Below are positions 1-6,927 of a stretch of DNA of 8,787 nt, one piece after another. The stretch is from DATKMG01 sp035541995 (GTDB lineage Bacteria > Acidobacteriota > Terriglobia > Versatilivoradales > Versatilivoraceae), in the NCBI GenBank assembly GCA_035541995.1, contig DATKMG010000455.1, positions 1 to 8,787 of the forward strand, written 5' to 3'. A program made the position numbers and the translations under genes. Position 1 is the stretch's first letter. The number at the start of each line of letters is the position of its first letter. Under the pieces are notes generated by a model, which searched no databases, was not told the DNA's origin, and worked only from the letters and a program-made list of their open reading frames with translations.

Positions 1-1
1 C

Positions 2-907
2 GGGGCTATCATGGATGCGCTCTCAGTATCCGATTCTATTTCCAAAATCTTCAATGAGCAAAAGATTAAGACCAGGTTCGTCGCCACCTCGGTGTCCGGA
101 CATTCCGTTATTGTGAAAAAGATATCACTTCCCCTTATGAATGAAGAGGAACTGGAAGAATCTATCCAATGGGAGGCCGAGCAGCACATCCCATTTGACA
201 TTCAGGACGTCAATCTTGACTATCAAATCCTGAACCCTGCCTCTCCCTCGAGTACTACTGACGTTCTATTGGTTGCAGTCAAGAAGGACAAGATTCTGAA
301 TCATACCAATGTGATCACTCAAGCCGGTCGAAGTCCGCTGGTAGTGGACATTGATGCATTCGCGGTGCAGAATGCCTTCGACGTGAATTATACTCCGGCC
401 TCCAATACCGTGGTGGCCTTACTTAATATTGGGGCCAGCATTATGAATATCGTAGTCACCAAGGGCGGCACCCCCATGTTCACTCGGGACGTTTCTTCCG
501 GCGGGAACCAGTTTACCGATGTACTTCAAAAGGAACTCAATCTCAGCTTCGAAGAAGCTGAGCAAATCAAAATGGGAAAGACGATTGAGGGTGTACCCAG
601 TGAGAGCGTTCCCTCACTGTTGCAGTCAATCTCGGAAGTGCTACTCCTGGAGGTTCAAAAGACATTCGATTTCTTCCGAGCCACTTCAATCGGCGATCAG
701 ATTCAGCGCATCTATGTGAGCGGCGGGTGCGCCAAGGTGTTAGGCCTCTTGGACCTCCTTCAGAACAAATTCAATATTCCCGTAGAGATGTTGAATCCCT
801 TTCGCAGTCTATCTTTTGCGAAGGGGCTGGACCAGGGGAAGCTGGAAGCAACGGCTCCCAGCATGACCGTCGCTGTGGGGCTAGCCTTAAGGAGTTTCGA
901 CAACTAA
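2..907 (+). CDS. pilM: Type IV pilus assembly protein PilM (5' end cut by window)
   Basis: Cytoplasmic actin-like ATPase-fold protein that binds the N-terminal tail of PilN and links the PilNOP inner-membrane complex to the pilus motors. The frame is open to the window edge (Gly-Ala-Ile precede the first Met at 11), so the first visible ATG is internal. About 301 residues are visible against a usual length of about 350, so roughly 50 N-terminal residues, including the first phosphate-binding loop, lie upstream. Visible family hallmarks are the stretch around IQWEAEQHIPF followed by LDYQIL, the second phosphate loop (LLNIGASIMNIVV), the FTRDVSSGG segment, FEEAEQIK, and the adenosine-type motif YVSGGCAKV near the C-terminus. 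The stop codon directly abuts the pilN start, as expected for an operon. Family assignment is secure; ATP binding is known for the family but cannot be fully checked here. Confidence 0.95.
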   Translation, partial: GAIMDALSVSDSISKIFNEQKIKTRFVATSVSGHSVIVKKISLPLMNEEELEESIQWEAEQHIPFDIQDVNLDYQILNPASPSSTTDVLLVAVKKDKILNHTNVITQAGRSPLVVDIDAFAVQNAFDVNYTPASNTVVALLNIGASIMNIVVTKGGTPMFTRDVSSGGNQFTDVLQKELNLSFEEAEQIKMGKTIEGVPSESVPSLLQSISEVLLLEVQKTFDFFRATSIGDQIQRIYVSGGCAKVLGLLDLLQNKFNIPVEMLNPFRSLSFAKGLDQGKLEATAPSMTVAVGLALRSFDN

Positions 908-1486
908 ATGATAAAGATCAATCTTCTTGGACGGGCCAAAGTCAAGGCTGCCAAAACCAAGGTGAGGGCAGTTCGTGGGCCTTCTAACGCGCTGATCTCT
1001 CTCATCATGGCCATCTCAGTGATCGTGGTGGCTCTTGGAATCGTCTTCTCCTGGAATCAGGTGGTGTCGCAAAAGGACAATGATTTAACCAAGCAGATTG
1101 CCCGTGCCAAGAAAGAGAAACTCCGCCAGGAGAATCTTCTCAAGGAAAATGAGGTTTTTGAAAAGAGACGCAAACTTCTAGAGGCTCGGATCGATGTCAT
1201 CGAGGCGCTCAAAAAGAATCAGTCTGGGCCAGTGCGAATCCTCGATTCGCTAAGTGATTGTGTACAAAGAACCGAAGGACTGTGGCTCCGCGAGTTACAG
1301 CAGAAAGAGAGCCTGTTCACGGTGAACGGGTTGGTGATGGGATCTCCAAATGTGATTGCTGATTTCATTTCCAGCCTGGAACAAGTTGGGAAATTCAAGA
1401 ATGTCAATTTGATCAACGTGCAGGAAGCTGAGTCCAAGTACACTTTTTCGATCACGTTTGAAGGGGAAATCATCCCAAAGATCTAG
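908..1486 (+). CDS. pilN: Type IV pilus assembly protein PilN
   Basis: Bitopic inner-membrane protein of the T4P alignment complex, 192 residues. The N-terminus MIKINLLGR contains the conserved INLL motif that in characterised systems docks into a groove on PilM. A basic juxtamembrane stretch (about residues 9-23) precedes one hydrophobic segment (about 28-48). A charged, coiled-coil-like region (about 52-100) and a C-terminal periplasmic domain of ferredoxin-like type follow. The ATG begins at the base after the pilM stop, with an AAGGAG box at 889-894 as a plausible though slightly distant ribosome binding site. Length and layout match the family. The partner PilO is next downstream. Confidence 0.94.
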   Translation: MIKINLLGRAKVKAAKTKVRAVRGPSNALISLIMAISVIVVALGIVFSWNQVVSQKDNDLTKQIARAKKEKLRQENLLKENEVFEKRRKLLEARIDVIEALKKNQSGPVRILDSLSDCVQRTEGLWLRELQQKESLFTVNGLVMGSPNVIADFISSLEQVGKFKNVNLINVQEAESKYTFSITFEGEIIPKI

Positions 1487-1516
1487 AGAGGCCGCCAGGC
1501 CCTGGGAATTTTCACG

Positions 1517-2158
1517 ATGGCAATCTCGGACAATCTAAAGAGTGTCAACAATCTCCCTTGGTACAGTCAATTGGTCGTATTTATCCTATTTGGCACAGCG
1601 CTGGTGGTGGGAGGCTGGTACTTCTTTGTAAAGGGATGGAGCGATCAAATCGAAGTGAAGCAAAAGCAACTGGACACTTTGAAAGCAGAAATCCTGCGAG
1701 GACAAGCCGTCGAGCAAAAACACCAGGAGTATCAGTCGCAGAACAAGCAACTCATCAACAAGCTGGCTACCTTGAAGATCATTCTACCGGAGGCCAAGCA
1801 AACCGACCAGCTATTGCGACAGATTCAAGAAAGCGCTCTCAATTCCGGGTTGGTCATCAAGAAGTTTCAACCCTTACCCGTGGTTCAAAAAGATTTCTTC
1901 TCGGAGTGGCCGATCAATTTGGAAGTGGATGGTACTTATCACAGTCTAGGAATCTTTTTTGACAAGCTCAGCAAATTCTCACGTATCGTAAACGTCTCGG
2001 ACGTCAAGATCTCGGAGAGCAGCCGAAAGGTTGATCCACGTTTTACGATTTCGGCTAGTTGCACGGCCACGACATTTGTTTACGGAGAGGAAAAAGAACC
2101 GCCGACTGAGTCTAAGGATACTAAAGGGGCAAAACCCCCTGTGAAACCCAAAAAATGA
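1517..2158 (+). CDS. pilO: Type IV pilus assembly protein PilO
   Basis: Inner-membrane partner of PilN, 213 residues. A short cytoplasmic tail (to about residue 17) is followed by one membrane segment (about 18-38, LVVFILFGTALVVGGWYFF), a charged helical/coiled-coil stretch (about 43-85, with LKAEILRGQAVEQKH), and a periplasmic domain containing the typical PilO pattern ILPEAKQTDQLLRQIQESALNSG. The known role is to heterodimerise with PilN and contact PilP. The final roughly 25 residues are a Lys/Pro/Glu-rich tail, probably disordered. The 30-nt gap from pilN has only a weak ribosome binding site (GGGAA). The stop codon overlaps the pilP start (ATGA), indicating translational coupling. Confidence 0.93.
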   Translation: MAISDNLKSVNNLPWYSQLVVFILFGTALVVGGWYFFVKGWSDQIEVKQKQLDTLKAEILRGQAVEQKHQEYQSQNKQLINKLATLKIILPEAKQTDQLLRQIQESALNSGLVIKKFQPLPVVQKDFFSEWPINLEVDGTYHSLGIFFDKLSKFSRIVNVSDVKISESSRKVDPRFTISASCTATTFVYGEEKEPPTESKDTKGAKPPVKPKK

Positions 2159-2715
2159 ACCGCCAAGTCTCAATTTTTTCTGTAGTGTTCGTCTGGACAG
2201 TGATTACCATTGCTGCGCAGCAGTCCAATAAACCTGCGCCGCCTCCCAGGATCGATGCTTCAAAGGCCGGATCAATCCAACAACCCGCTGCGCCCCCGGC
2301 AAGTACGGCCCCGGTTGCAGCGCCTTCCGCCAATGAATCAGCCTTGCCGAACTATAAGTATGAGATTAAAGGACGGAGGGACCCTTTTCGATCTCTGGAT
2401 ATAACCCATTCGATCCAGGCCGCTAGCGCGCCGATTGTCCGTCCCCCTGGATTGAGAGGACAGCTGGTTTCAGAAATCAAGGTCGTGGGCATTGTCAGAG
2501 CAAAAGGGGGACTAGAGGCTATCGTGCAGGGTTACCACAATAAGACCTTTTTTGTTCATGCCAACGATGTTCTGTATGATGGCAAGATTTTGGAGATCCG
2601 CAATGATGTTGTCGTTTTCAACCAAACCTTAACTGATAATCTTGGCAAGCAAATCTCCAAACAGGTCGTCAAGAAGCTGTATCCGACGCGAGGAGAAGGA
2701 ACCAATGAGAAGTAG
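2155..2715 (+). CDS. pilP: Type IV pilus assembly protein PilP
   Basis: Periplasmic protein that bridges PilN/PilO to the N0 domain of PilQ. It has 186 residues. An N-terminal hydrophobic segment (about 4-20) looks like a signal peptide or anchor. A Pro/Ala-rich linker follows (about 25-65), then the conserved GRRDPFRSL motif (about 74-82) and a small beta-sandwich domain (LRGQLVSEIKVVGIV... AIVQG... TFFVHANDVLYDGKILEI). The whole protein lacks cysteine, so it cannot be a lipoprotein, unlike several well-known PilP proteins. The start is fixed by the 4-nt overlap with pilO; the in-frame stop upstream is at 2122-2124 with no other start between. The 3' end overlaps pilQ by 11 nt. Confidence 0.92.
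   Translation: MNRQVSIFSVVFVWTVITIAAQQSNKPAPPPRIDASKAGSIQQPAAPPASTAPVAAPSANESALPNYKYEIKGRRDPFRSLDITHSIQAASAPIVRPPGLRGQLVSEIKVVGIVRAKGGLEAIVQGYHNKTFFVHANDVLYDGKILEIRNDVVVFNQTLTDNLGKQISKQVVKKLYPTRGEGTNEK
2691..2700 (+). promoter_or_regulatory. Ribosome binding site for pilQ, inside pilP
   Basis: AGGAGAAGGA lies 4 nt before the ATG at 2705, within the last codons of pilP. It decides the pilQ start: the longer in-frame option (ATG at 2642) has no such site and would place a charged, non-signal extension before the signal peptide. Confidence 0.75.
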
Positions 2716-5700
2716 ACCTTTAATCCGGTACCTAAAATTGATCTTTCTGCTTCCGATACTTGTAGCGGTGCCAGGCCTATCTCAGTCTACTGCGGGAGCA
2801 GGATCGACCCCTGCCTTCATTCAGGACTTGTCCTTTGGGAGCAGTGGCTCTCAAACATTAGTTACCGTGAGTGCAGACCGGTTAATTGATTACACTTCAT
2901 ATTACCCCAATCCTCGCTTGTTTATTCTGGACATTCCCGAAGCCCAATCCCGACTGTCAAACAACTTTCTTGCCATCAAGACTGACCTGGTGGATTTCGC
3001 AACGGTTTCCCAGATAGGTGAGGGGAAAAAGTCTCTGATCCGGATTGAGTTCAACTTGAACCAGCCGATTCAATACGCACTGCAAGGAGAAGGATCGAAG
3101 GTCCAGGTCATCTTCAGTTCCTCAGATAGCAAACTCGTTTCTCAGCCCGAACTCTCAAGCGGGCCTGTTCCTCTTGTAGCAGCTGGTCGTCCGACGCCCA
3201 CTTCTATTCAAGACGTCGCAATCCAGGAGAGCGGGGATCAAGTCGAGTTTCGCTTGTTGACCAGCGCCCAGCCAGCTTTCAAATACTTTGAACTGGATAA
3301 ACCGCAGCGACTGGTGATCGATATCGAGAATTCCACCTTCAAGGTTCTACGCAAGTCAGTCGTGGTGAATTCAGATTTGATCCAAAGGCTACGGTTCGGG
3401 AATGGTGAATCGTCACAGGGAAAACTCGTCCGATGTGTCTTTGATCTATCGCATCGAACCCCTTACCGAGTGGTGGGTAATGAGACGGGCCTGGTAGTCC
3501 GATTCCAGAAGTCGGAGAAACCCGCCTTGCAGGTTGCTCGACAGAAGGCGCTCCCACCAACGTCAGAGCCTTTGAGCGAACCTGGGAATTTTCCTCAGCT
3601 TGAGGAATTCGCCCCTGGTAACCCTTTGGCCCTGGATGTCAAGCCTCTGGTTCCGGTGGGGTTCTTGCAGGGACAGCCATTAGCTCAGCCTATCCCGCCG
3701 ACACCGCCGCTCGAGATCCCACAATTGGGTGAACCAGCGCCCCTCACTGAAATCGGCACGAATGGACACTCGTCTCAAGCGGAGCTGTTTCAAGATTCTC
3801 CTGAGCCGGCAGAGCCGTCGATTTCCACACAAAGGGTCTTGCACACGGAAGTGCCCGAGCCCTCAGAACCGGAACCGCTGCCCCAGTTGGCCATGAACAA
3901 TTACCAGCCTGAATCTGATTTGCTGGTTGGTCCAGTCCACACGGCTGAACCCCGCTTGTCTGAGAGCGCTATTCCTCTTGTGAAGGTGCCAGAAGTCCGG
4001 GACCCAGAACCCTTGTCCCAGATTGCCAACTCGTGGGACTCAACCTCAAACCTCTATGCCAGTCCCTTGAACCTGTCCAGGCCCTTGCCCGCCTCTGGCT
4101 CAATGCCCGCTCCCAGTTCCCCGGCTGAAAAGGAAAAACCGCCTTCATCTCCTGCTCAGAAACAATTGAATATGCCTCCCCCCCAGCCCACTGTGGAACA
4201 ACCCCTGTCGGTTGCCAAGCCAGTGGTCGTGGCTCAGGCCGATCCATCGCCGGCGGTATTGAAGGCGCGCACCGTCCCGCCGCAGGCCGCTACAGCTCAA
4301 GCTCCAATTGCTTCGCCTGATTCCAAGGTTACAATGGCCCAGCCAAAACCCGTGGCACTGCTGACCCAACAACCCACTGCGCCGGCGGCAGAACCTCTCG
4401 GACCGGCCCCGCAGGCGGCTACGACCACCCAGCCTGCGGCGGGCCAGATTATCTCGCAGCCAAGCAGTCCGGTGGCACCTAAGTACAGTGGGGAGTTGAT
4501 TTCGCTGGAGCTGAAGGACGCCGATTTGAAAGACTTCTTCCGACTGATTGGCGAAATCAGCGGGCTGAATATTGTGTTGGATCCGGATGTCAAAGGGAGC
4601 CTAACTATCTTCCTGAACGATGTCCCTTGGGATCAAGCTCTCGACGTAGTGCTAAAGAATAACTCCCTGGGGAAACAAATAGAGGGTAATGTCCTGAGGA
4701 TCGCCACCAATGCCACGCTTGAGGGTGAGGAAACTCAGCGGAAACGCCTGGCTGATGCCCGGGTTCTTGCCGCCGAGCTACAAACCGAGACTCGGGTATT
4801 GAGCTATGCAAAGGCGACGGACTTGAGCGCGGTCTTGAAGAAGGTCCTTTCACCGCGCGGCGAAATCATCGTGGACCCCAGGACCAACTCGATGGTCATA
4901 TCAGACATCCCCGGTAAGTTCCCCGCAATTGATGCCCTGACCAAACAGCTGGACAAGAAGATTCGCCAGGTGGAAATTGAAGCCAGGGTCATCGCAGCCA
5001 ACCGGAATTTCTTGCGTGATATTGGAATCCAGTGGGGCGCTATTATGGGGAACAATGCCCAGAACAAACTTGCCGGTGCCCTCCCCGGGAATCCTTTCTC
5101 TCGAACTCCTCCACCTAGCGTCTCTGTGCCTCCAACCTCCGGTTCCGGAGGAAGTACAAATGCCGTTCCCCTTAACGTCAACCTGCCGGCAACCGCAGCT
5201 ACCAGTTCGTTGTCTGGTTTTGTGGGGTTCACGAATAATTTCATTTTAGACGTCATTATCACAGCGGCTGAGAGTCACGGGAACGCTCGCCTGCTCTCCA
5301 AGCCGAAGATCCTCACCCAGGACAACATCGAAGGTTTTGTGCAGCAGGGCGTCAAGATCCCTGTCCAAACTACGATTAACAACACCATTTCCGTCCAGTT
5401 CTTCGATTTTGCGCTTAAGCTCCGAGTGACCCCGCAAATAACCGAAGAAGGCACGATCATGTTGAATGTAAATATTGAGAATTCCACTCCGGATTTCTCC
5501 CGGACAGTTCAGGGGGTTCCAACTGTCAATACTCAGGAGACTCGAACGACAATCCTGGTCAACAATGGAGGAACGGTGGTGGTGGGTGGGGTGTTAATCG
5601 ATAACGAACAGGTCAACGTCCGGCAGGTCCCCGGCTTCGGAAGTCTCCCCTTGATTGGGAATATCTTCAAAGAAAGGTCTGTAACTAAACAGACCCAGGA

Positions 5701-5734
5701 ACTGGTCTTCTTCCTCACCCCCAGGATCCTGTGA
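2705..5734 (+). CDS. pilQ: Type IV pilus secretin PilQ, with two AMIN domains and a long proline-rich linker
   Basis: Outer-membrane secretin through which the pilus passes, 1009 residues from the ATG at 2705. The start is supported by a strong ribosome binding site and an immediate signal peptide (residues 1 to about 28, MRSRPLIRYLKLIFLLPILV). Domains in order: AMIN 1 (about 37-139), AMIN 2 (about 166-268), a Pro/Ala/Gln-rich low-complexity linker (about 271-593), an N0/STN domain (about 597-668), an N1/NolW domain (about 694-756), and the secretin barrel domain (about 757-1009). The secretin signature VPGFGSLPLIGNIF is at 975-988 and the end ELVFFLTPRIL is typical. AMIN domains bind peptidoglycan in known PilQ proteins. 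The protein is longer than the roughly 700-900 residues of well-studied PilQ, mainly because of the linker. A second small Pro/Ser/Gly-rich insert (about 797-817) lies inside the secretin domain. Confidence 0.96.
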   Translation: MRSRPLIRYLKLIFLLPILVAVPGLSQSTAGAGSTPAFIQDLSFGSSGSQTLVTVSADRLIDYTSYYPNPRLFILDIPEAQSRLSNNFLAIKTDLVDFATVSQIGEGKKSLIRIEFNLNQPIQYALQGEGSKVQVIFSSSDSKLVSQPELSSGPVPLVAAGRPTPTSIQDVAIQESGDQVEFRLLTSAQPAFKYFELDKPQRLVIDIENSTFKVLRKSVVVNSDLIQRLRFGNGESSQGKLVRCVFDLSHRTPYRVVGNETGLVVRFQKSEKPALQVARQKALPPTSEPLSEPGNFPQLEEFAPGNPLALDVKPLVPVGFLQGQPLAQPIPPTPPLEIPQLGEPAPLTEIGTNGHSSQAELFQDSPEPAEPSISTQRVLHTEVPEPSEPEPLPQLAMNNYQPESDLLVGPVHTAEPRLSESAIPLVKVPEVRDPEPLSQIANSWDSTSNLYASPLNLSRPLPASGSMPAPSSPAEKEKPPSSPAQKQLNMPPPQPTVEQPLSVAKPVVVAQADPSPAVLKARTVPPQAATAQAPIASPDSKVTMAQPKPVALLTQQPTAPAAEPLGPAPQAATTTQPAAGQIISQPSSPVAPKYSGELISLELKDADLKDFFRLIGEISGLNIVLDPDVKGSLTIFLNDVPWDQALDVVLKNNSLGKQIEGNVLRIATNATLEGEETQRKRLADARVLAAELQTETRVLSYAKATDLSAVLKKVLSPRGEIIVDPRTNSMVISDIPGKFPAIDALTKQLDKKIRQVEIEARVIAANRNFLRDIGIQWGAIMGNNAQNKLAGALPGNPFSRTPPPSVSVPPTSGSGGSTNAVPLNVNLPATAATSSLSGFVGFTNNFILDVIITAAESHGNARLLSKPKILTQDNIEGFVQQGVKIPVQTTINNTISVQFFDFALKLRVTPQITEEGTIMLNVNIENSTPDFSRTVQGVPTVNTQETRTTILVNNGGTVVVGGVLIDNEQVNVRQVPGFGSLPLIGNIFKERSVTKQTQELVFFLTPRIL
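3515..4483 (+). repeat. Proline-rich low-complexity linker in PilQ with degenerate repeats
   Basis: This segment encodes residues about 271-593 of PilQ, rich in Pro, Ala, Ser, Gln and Glu. At least two imperfect protein repeats are visible: a unit starting PEPSEPEPLPQLAMN (residue 384) and one starting PEVRDPEPLSQIAN (429). Weaker versions appear around EPLSEPGNFPQL (288) and PLEIPQLGEPAPL (335). The shared core is roughly E-P-L-x-Q-L/I. A run of seven C (4178-4184) encodes part of the PPP stretch. Most likely a flexible periplasmic spacer. Confidence 0.6.
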
Positions 5735-5753
5735 GTGGAGGGTGTTAATCATT

Positions 5754-6113
5754 ATGTTTGGGGAGGTCCTAGACTCGGTCCTCAACAAAGTGGAGGGGGC
5801 CCTTGCCGCAATAGTGATGGGGATGGACGGCATCCCGATCGAGGATCGCGTGTCCGGCGACACGGTGAATGTTGAAGCCCTGGCGGCTGAGTATTCATCT
5901 CTCTTGAAAGGAACTGCACTCACTACTCAGGAAGTCGGACTAGGATTGATTCAAGAAATGGTGGTCTCTTCAGAGAACCGGGTCATTGTGATTCGGATGA
6001 TTACTCCCGAGTACTTTATCCTGGTATTGCTTGACAGGAACGGCAATATTGGAAGAACCCGCTTCGAATTGAAGAAGGCGAAGTTTGTTCTCGAAAAAGA
6101 GCTGGTGCTTTAA
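5754..6113 (+). CDS. Roadblock/LC7 (MglB-like) domain protein
   Basis: Small cytoplasmic protein of 119 residues that is essentially one Roadblock/LC7 domain. It shows an N-terminal helix (about 1-20, FGEVLDSVLNKVEGALAAIV), the typical strand-turn MGMDGIPIEDRV (22-33), a central helix (about 39-53), and strands around residues 61-93 (VIVIRMITPEYFILVLL) followed by a C-terminal helix. Roadblock proteins dimerise and act on small Ras-like GTPases (for example MglB on MglA in Myxococcus, which controls T4P polarity), but no GTPase gene lies in this window. Start: ATG at 5754 has GGAGGG (5737-5742) 11 nt upstream; the in-frame GTG at 5742 overlaps that box and is less likely. The 19-nt gap after pilQ implies co-transcription. 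The domain call is good; the function is inferred from position. Confidence 0.82.
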   Translation: MFGEVLDSVLNKVEGALAAIVMGMDGIPIEDRVSGDTVNVEALAAEYSSLLKGTALTTQEVGLGLIQEMVVSSENRVIVIRMITPEYFILVLLDRNGNIGRTRFELKKAKFVLEKELVL

Positions 6114-6123
6114 AACAAGTGAC

Positions 6124-6142
6124 GTGGGGTGAAATCCCCCAT
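6124..6142 (+). terminator. Weak stem-loop after the pil/Roadblock operon
   Basis: Ten bases after the Roadblock stop codon, GTGGGG (6124-6129) can pair with CCCCAT (6137-6142, one G-T pair) around a 7-nt loop. No T-run follows, so it is not a standard intrinsic terminator. It may protect the 3' end or pause polymerase before the C-rich tract downstream. Confidence 0.3.
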
Positions 6143-6160
6143 CGGTCCACGATCCCAGGT

Positions 6161-6260
6161 AGTTCTTCCGTATTCCAAGATATCTTCTCCTCACCTCATA
6201 TCCCCAGCCATCTAGGTCTATCCCCTGCCCCAGTAGCTTGTAACTCCTAGTCTCCCCCGA
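6161..6260 (+). terminator. C-rich, G-poor tract, possible Rho-dependent terminator
   Basis: In this 100-nt non-coding stretch I count about 39 C and 12 G on the plus strand. Such C-over-G imbalance in untranslated RNA is characteristic of Rho loading regions. It lies between the end of the pil operon and the putative accB promoter, where a terminator is expected. This is inference from composition only. Confidence 0.3.
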
Positions 6261-6269
6261 CTAAATCGT

Positions 6270-6298
6270 TTGTCTTTTTGGAGGTCAATGGCTATACT
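6270..6298 (+). promoter_or_regulatory. Putative sigma70-type promoter for accB(C)
   Basis: TTGTCT (6270-6275, 4 of 6 to TTGACA) and TATACT (6293-6298, 5 of 6 to TATAAT) are separated by exactly 17 nt. Transcription would begin near 6305 and give an accB leader of about 125 nt. The position, between a likely termination region and accB, fits. Single-sequence promoter calls are prone to chance matches. Confidence 0.5.
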
Positions 6299-6388
6299 TA
6301 CGGCGCTGTTCCGTACAAGGACTTCGCAGGCATGCGGGTCCAGCTAGTGTTCAAAGGAAGATGCCCTTGGGTCTAGAGATGACCAGGT

Positions 6389-6415
6389 CCTGACGCTTCC
6401 AGGGAAAGCGTCAGG
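6389..6415 (+). promoter_or_regulatory. Perfect 10-bp hairpin adjoining the accB ribosome binding site
   Basis: CCTGACGCTT (6389-6398) is the exact reverse complement of AAGCGTCAGG (6406-6415), with a 7-nt loop CCAGGGA. The 3' arm runs into the accB Shine-Dalgarno sequence (GGGAGAG, 6414-6420; ATG at 6430). Folding would therefore abut or partly cover the ribosome binding site, suggesting translational control. No T-run follows, so it is not a terminator. The pairing is seen directly; the function is inferred. Confidence 0.5.
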
Positions 6416-6429
6416 GAGAGAGCGGAAGC

Positions 6430-6927
6430 ATGAACATCAAAGAAATCAAAGAATTGATTGAGGCGGTGGCCCAGAACGGGATCACCGAACTGGAGGTCGA
6501 GCGAACGGGTGTCAAAGTTCGAATCCGGAAACAAATCCAGACGACCCAGGTGGCAATCTCTCCGCTCTCTTCAGGAACAGCGGTGATATCAGGTGCGCCG
6601 GTTACCGGGTTGGTAGCTGCGGAGAATAGTACAGCCGCCCCGTTGCTAGCCGACGCTCCTTTGGAAGGTAAAGAAGATCTGTATGTAGTTCGATCTCCCA
6701 TTGTCGGCACGTTTTACCGGGCACCGAATCCGAGTGCCGACCCCTTCGTGAAAGTCGGTGATTTTGTTGAGCCCGGTCATGTGCTCTGCATCGTCGAGGC
6801 CATGAAACTCATGAACGAGATCGAGGCCGAAGTGAGTGGAGAGGTCGCGAATATTTTTGTCGAAAATGGCGAACCGGTGGAATTTGGTCAGGCCCTTTTT
6901 GGTCTTCGACCGACACAAAAAAGCTGA
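6430..6927 (+). CDS. accB: Biotin carboxyl carrier protein of acetyl-CoA carboxylase (AccB)
   Basis: Carries the biotin that is carboxylated by AccC and then donates the carboxyl to acetyl-CoA through AccAD, the committed step of fatty acid synthesis. It has 165 residues (E. coli AccB has 156). The N-terminal region (1-35, MNIKEIKELIEAVAQNGITELEVE...) is the usual AccB helix-strand segment. A Pro/Ala/Ser-rich linker spans about 38-80. The C-terminal biotinyl domain (about 85-160) includes the thumb-type sequence SPIVGTFYRAPNPSADPFVKVGD and the biotinylation motif EAMKLMNEIEAE with Lys126 as the acceptor. The start is supported by GGGAGAG and the conserved N-terminus. The 3' end contains AAAAAAG just before the stop, after which the -1 frame stays open. 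Confidence 0.96.
   Translation: MNIKEIKELIEAVAQNGITELEVERTGVKVRIRKQIQTTQVAISPLSSGTAVISGAPVTGLVAAENSTAAPLLADAPLEGKEDLYVVRSPIVGTFYRAPNPSADPFVKVGDFVEPGHVLCIVEAMKLMNEIEAEVSGEVANIFVENGEPVEFGQALFGLRPTQKS

Noticed and set aside
1501..1513. CCTGGGAATTTTC in the pilN-pilO gap repeated at 3581-3593 in pilQ
   Set aside because: One 13-base match in a window of this size is expected by chance.
2125..2140. AGGGG/CCCCT hairpin just before the pilP start
   Set aside because: A short 5-bp stem inside pilO coding sequence; pilP is more simply explained by coupling through the ATGA overlap.
2642..2704. Longer pilQ start at 2642
   Set aside because: It would add 21 charged residues before a clear signal peptide and has no ribosome binding site, while 2705 has a strong one.
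6288..6347. ATG preceded by GGAGG, 19-codon leader peptide before accB
   Set aside because: The box is only 3 nt from the ATG, and the ATG lies upstream of the proposed -10 element, so it would not be on the accB transcript. The peptide has no run of regulatory codons.
6278..6376. Short open frame (TTG start) giving a peptide with VNGYTYGAVPYKDFAGM, 32 codons
   Set aside because: It looks protein-like, but there is no ribosome binding site, it overlaps the putative accB promoter, and it does not resemble a family I can name.
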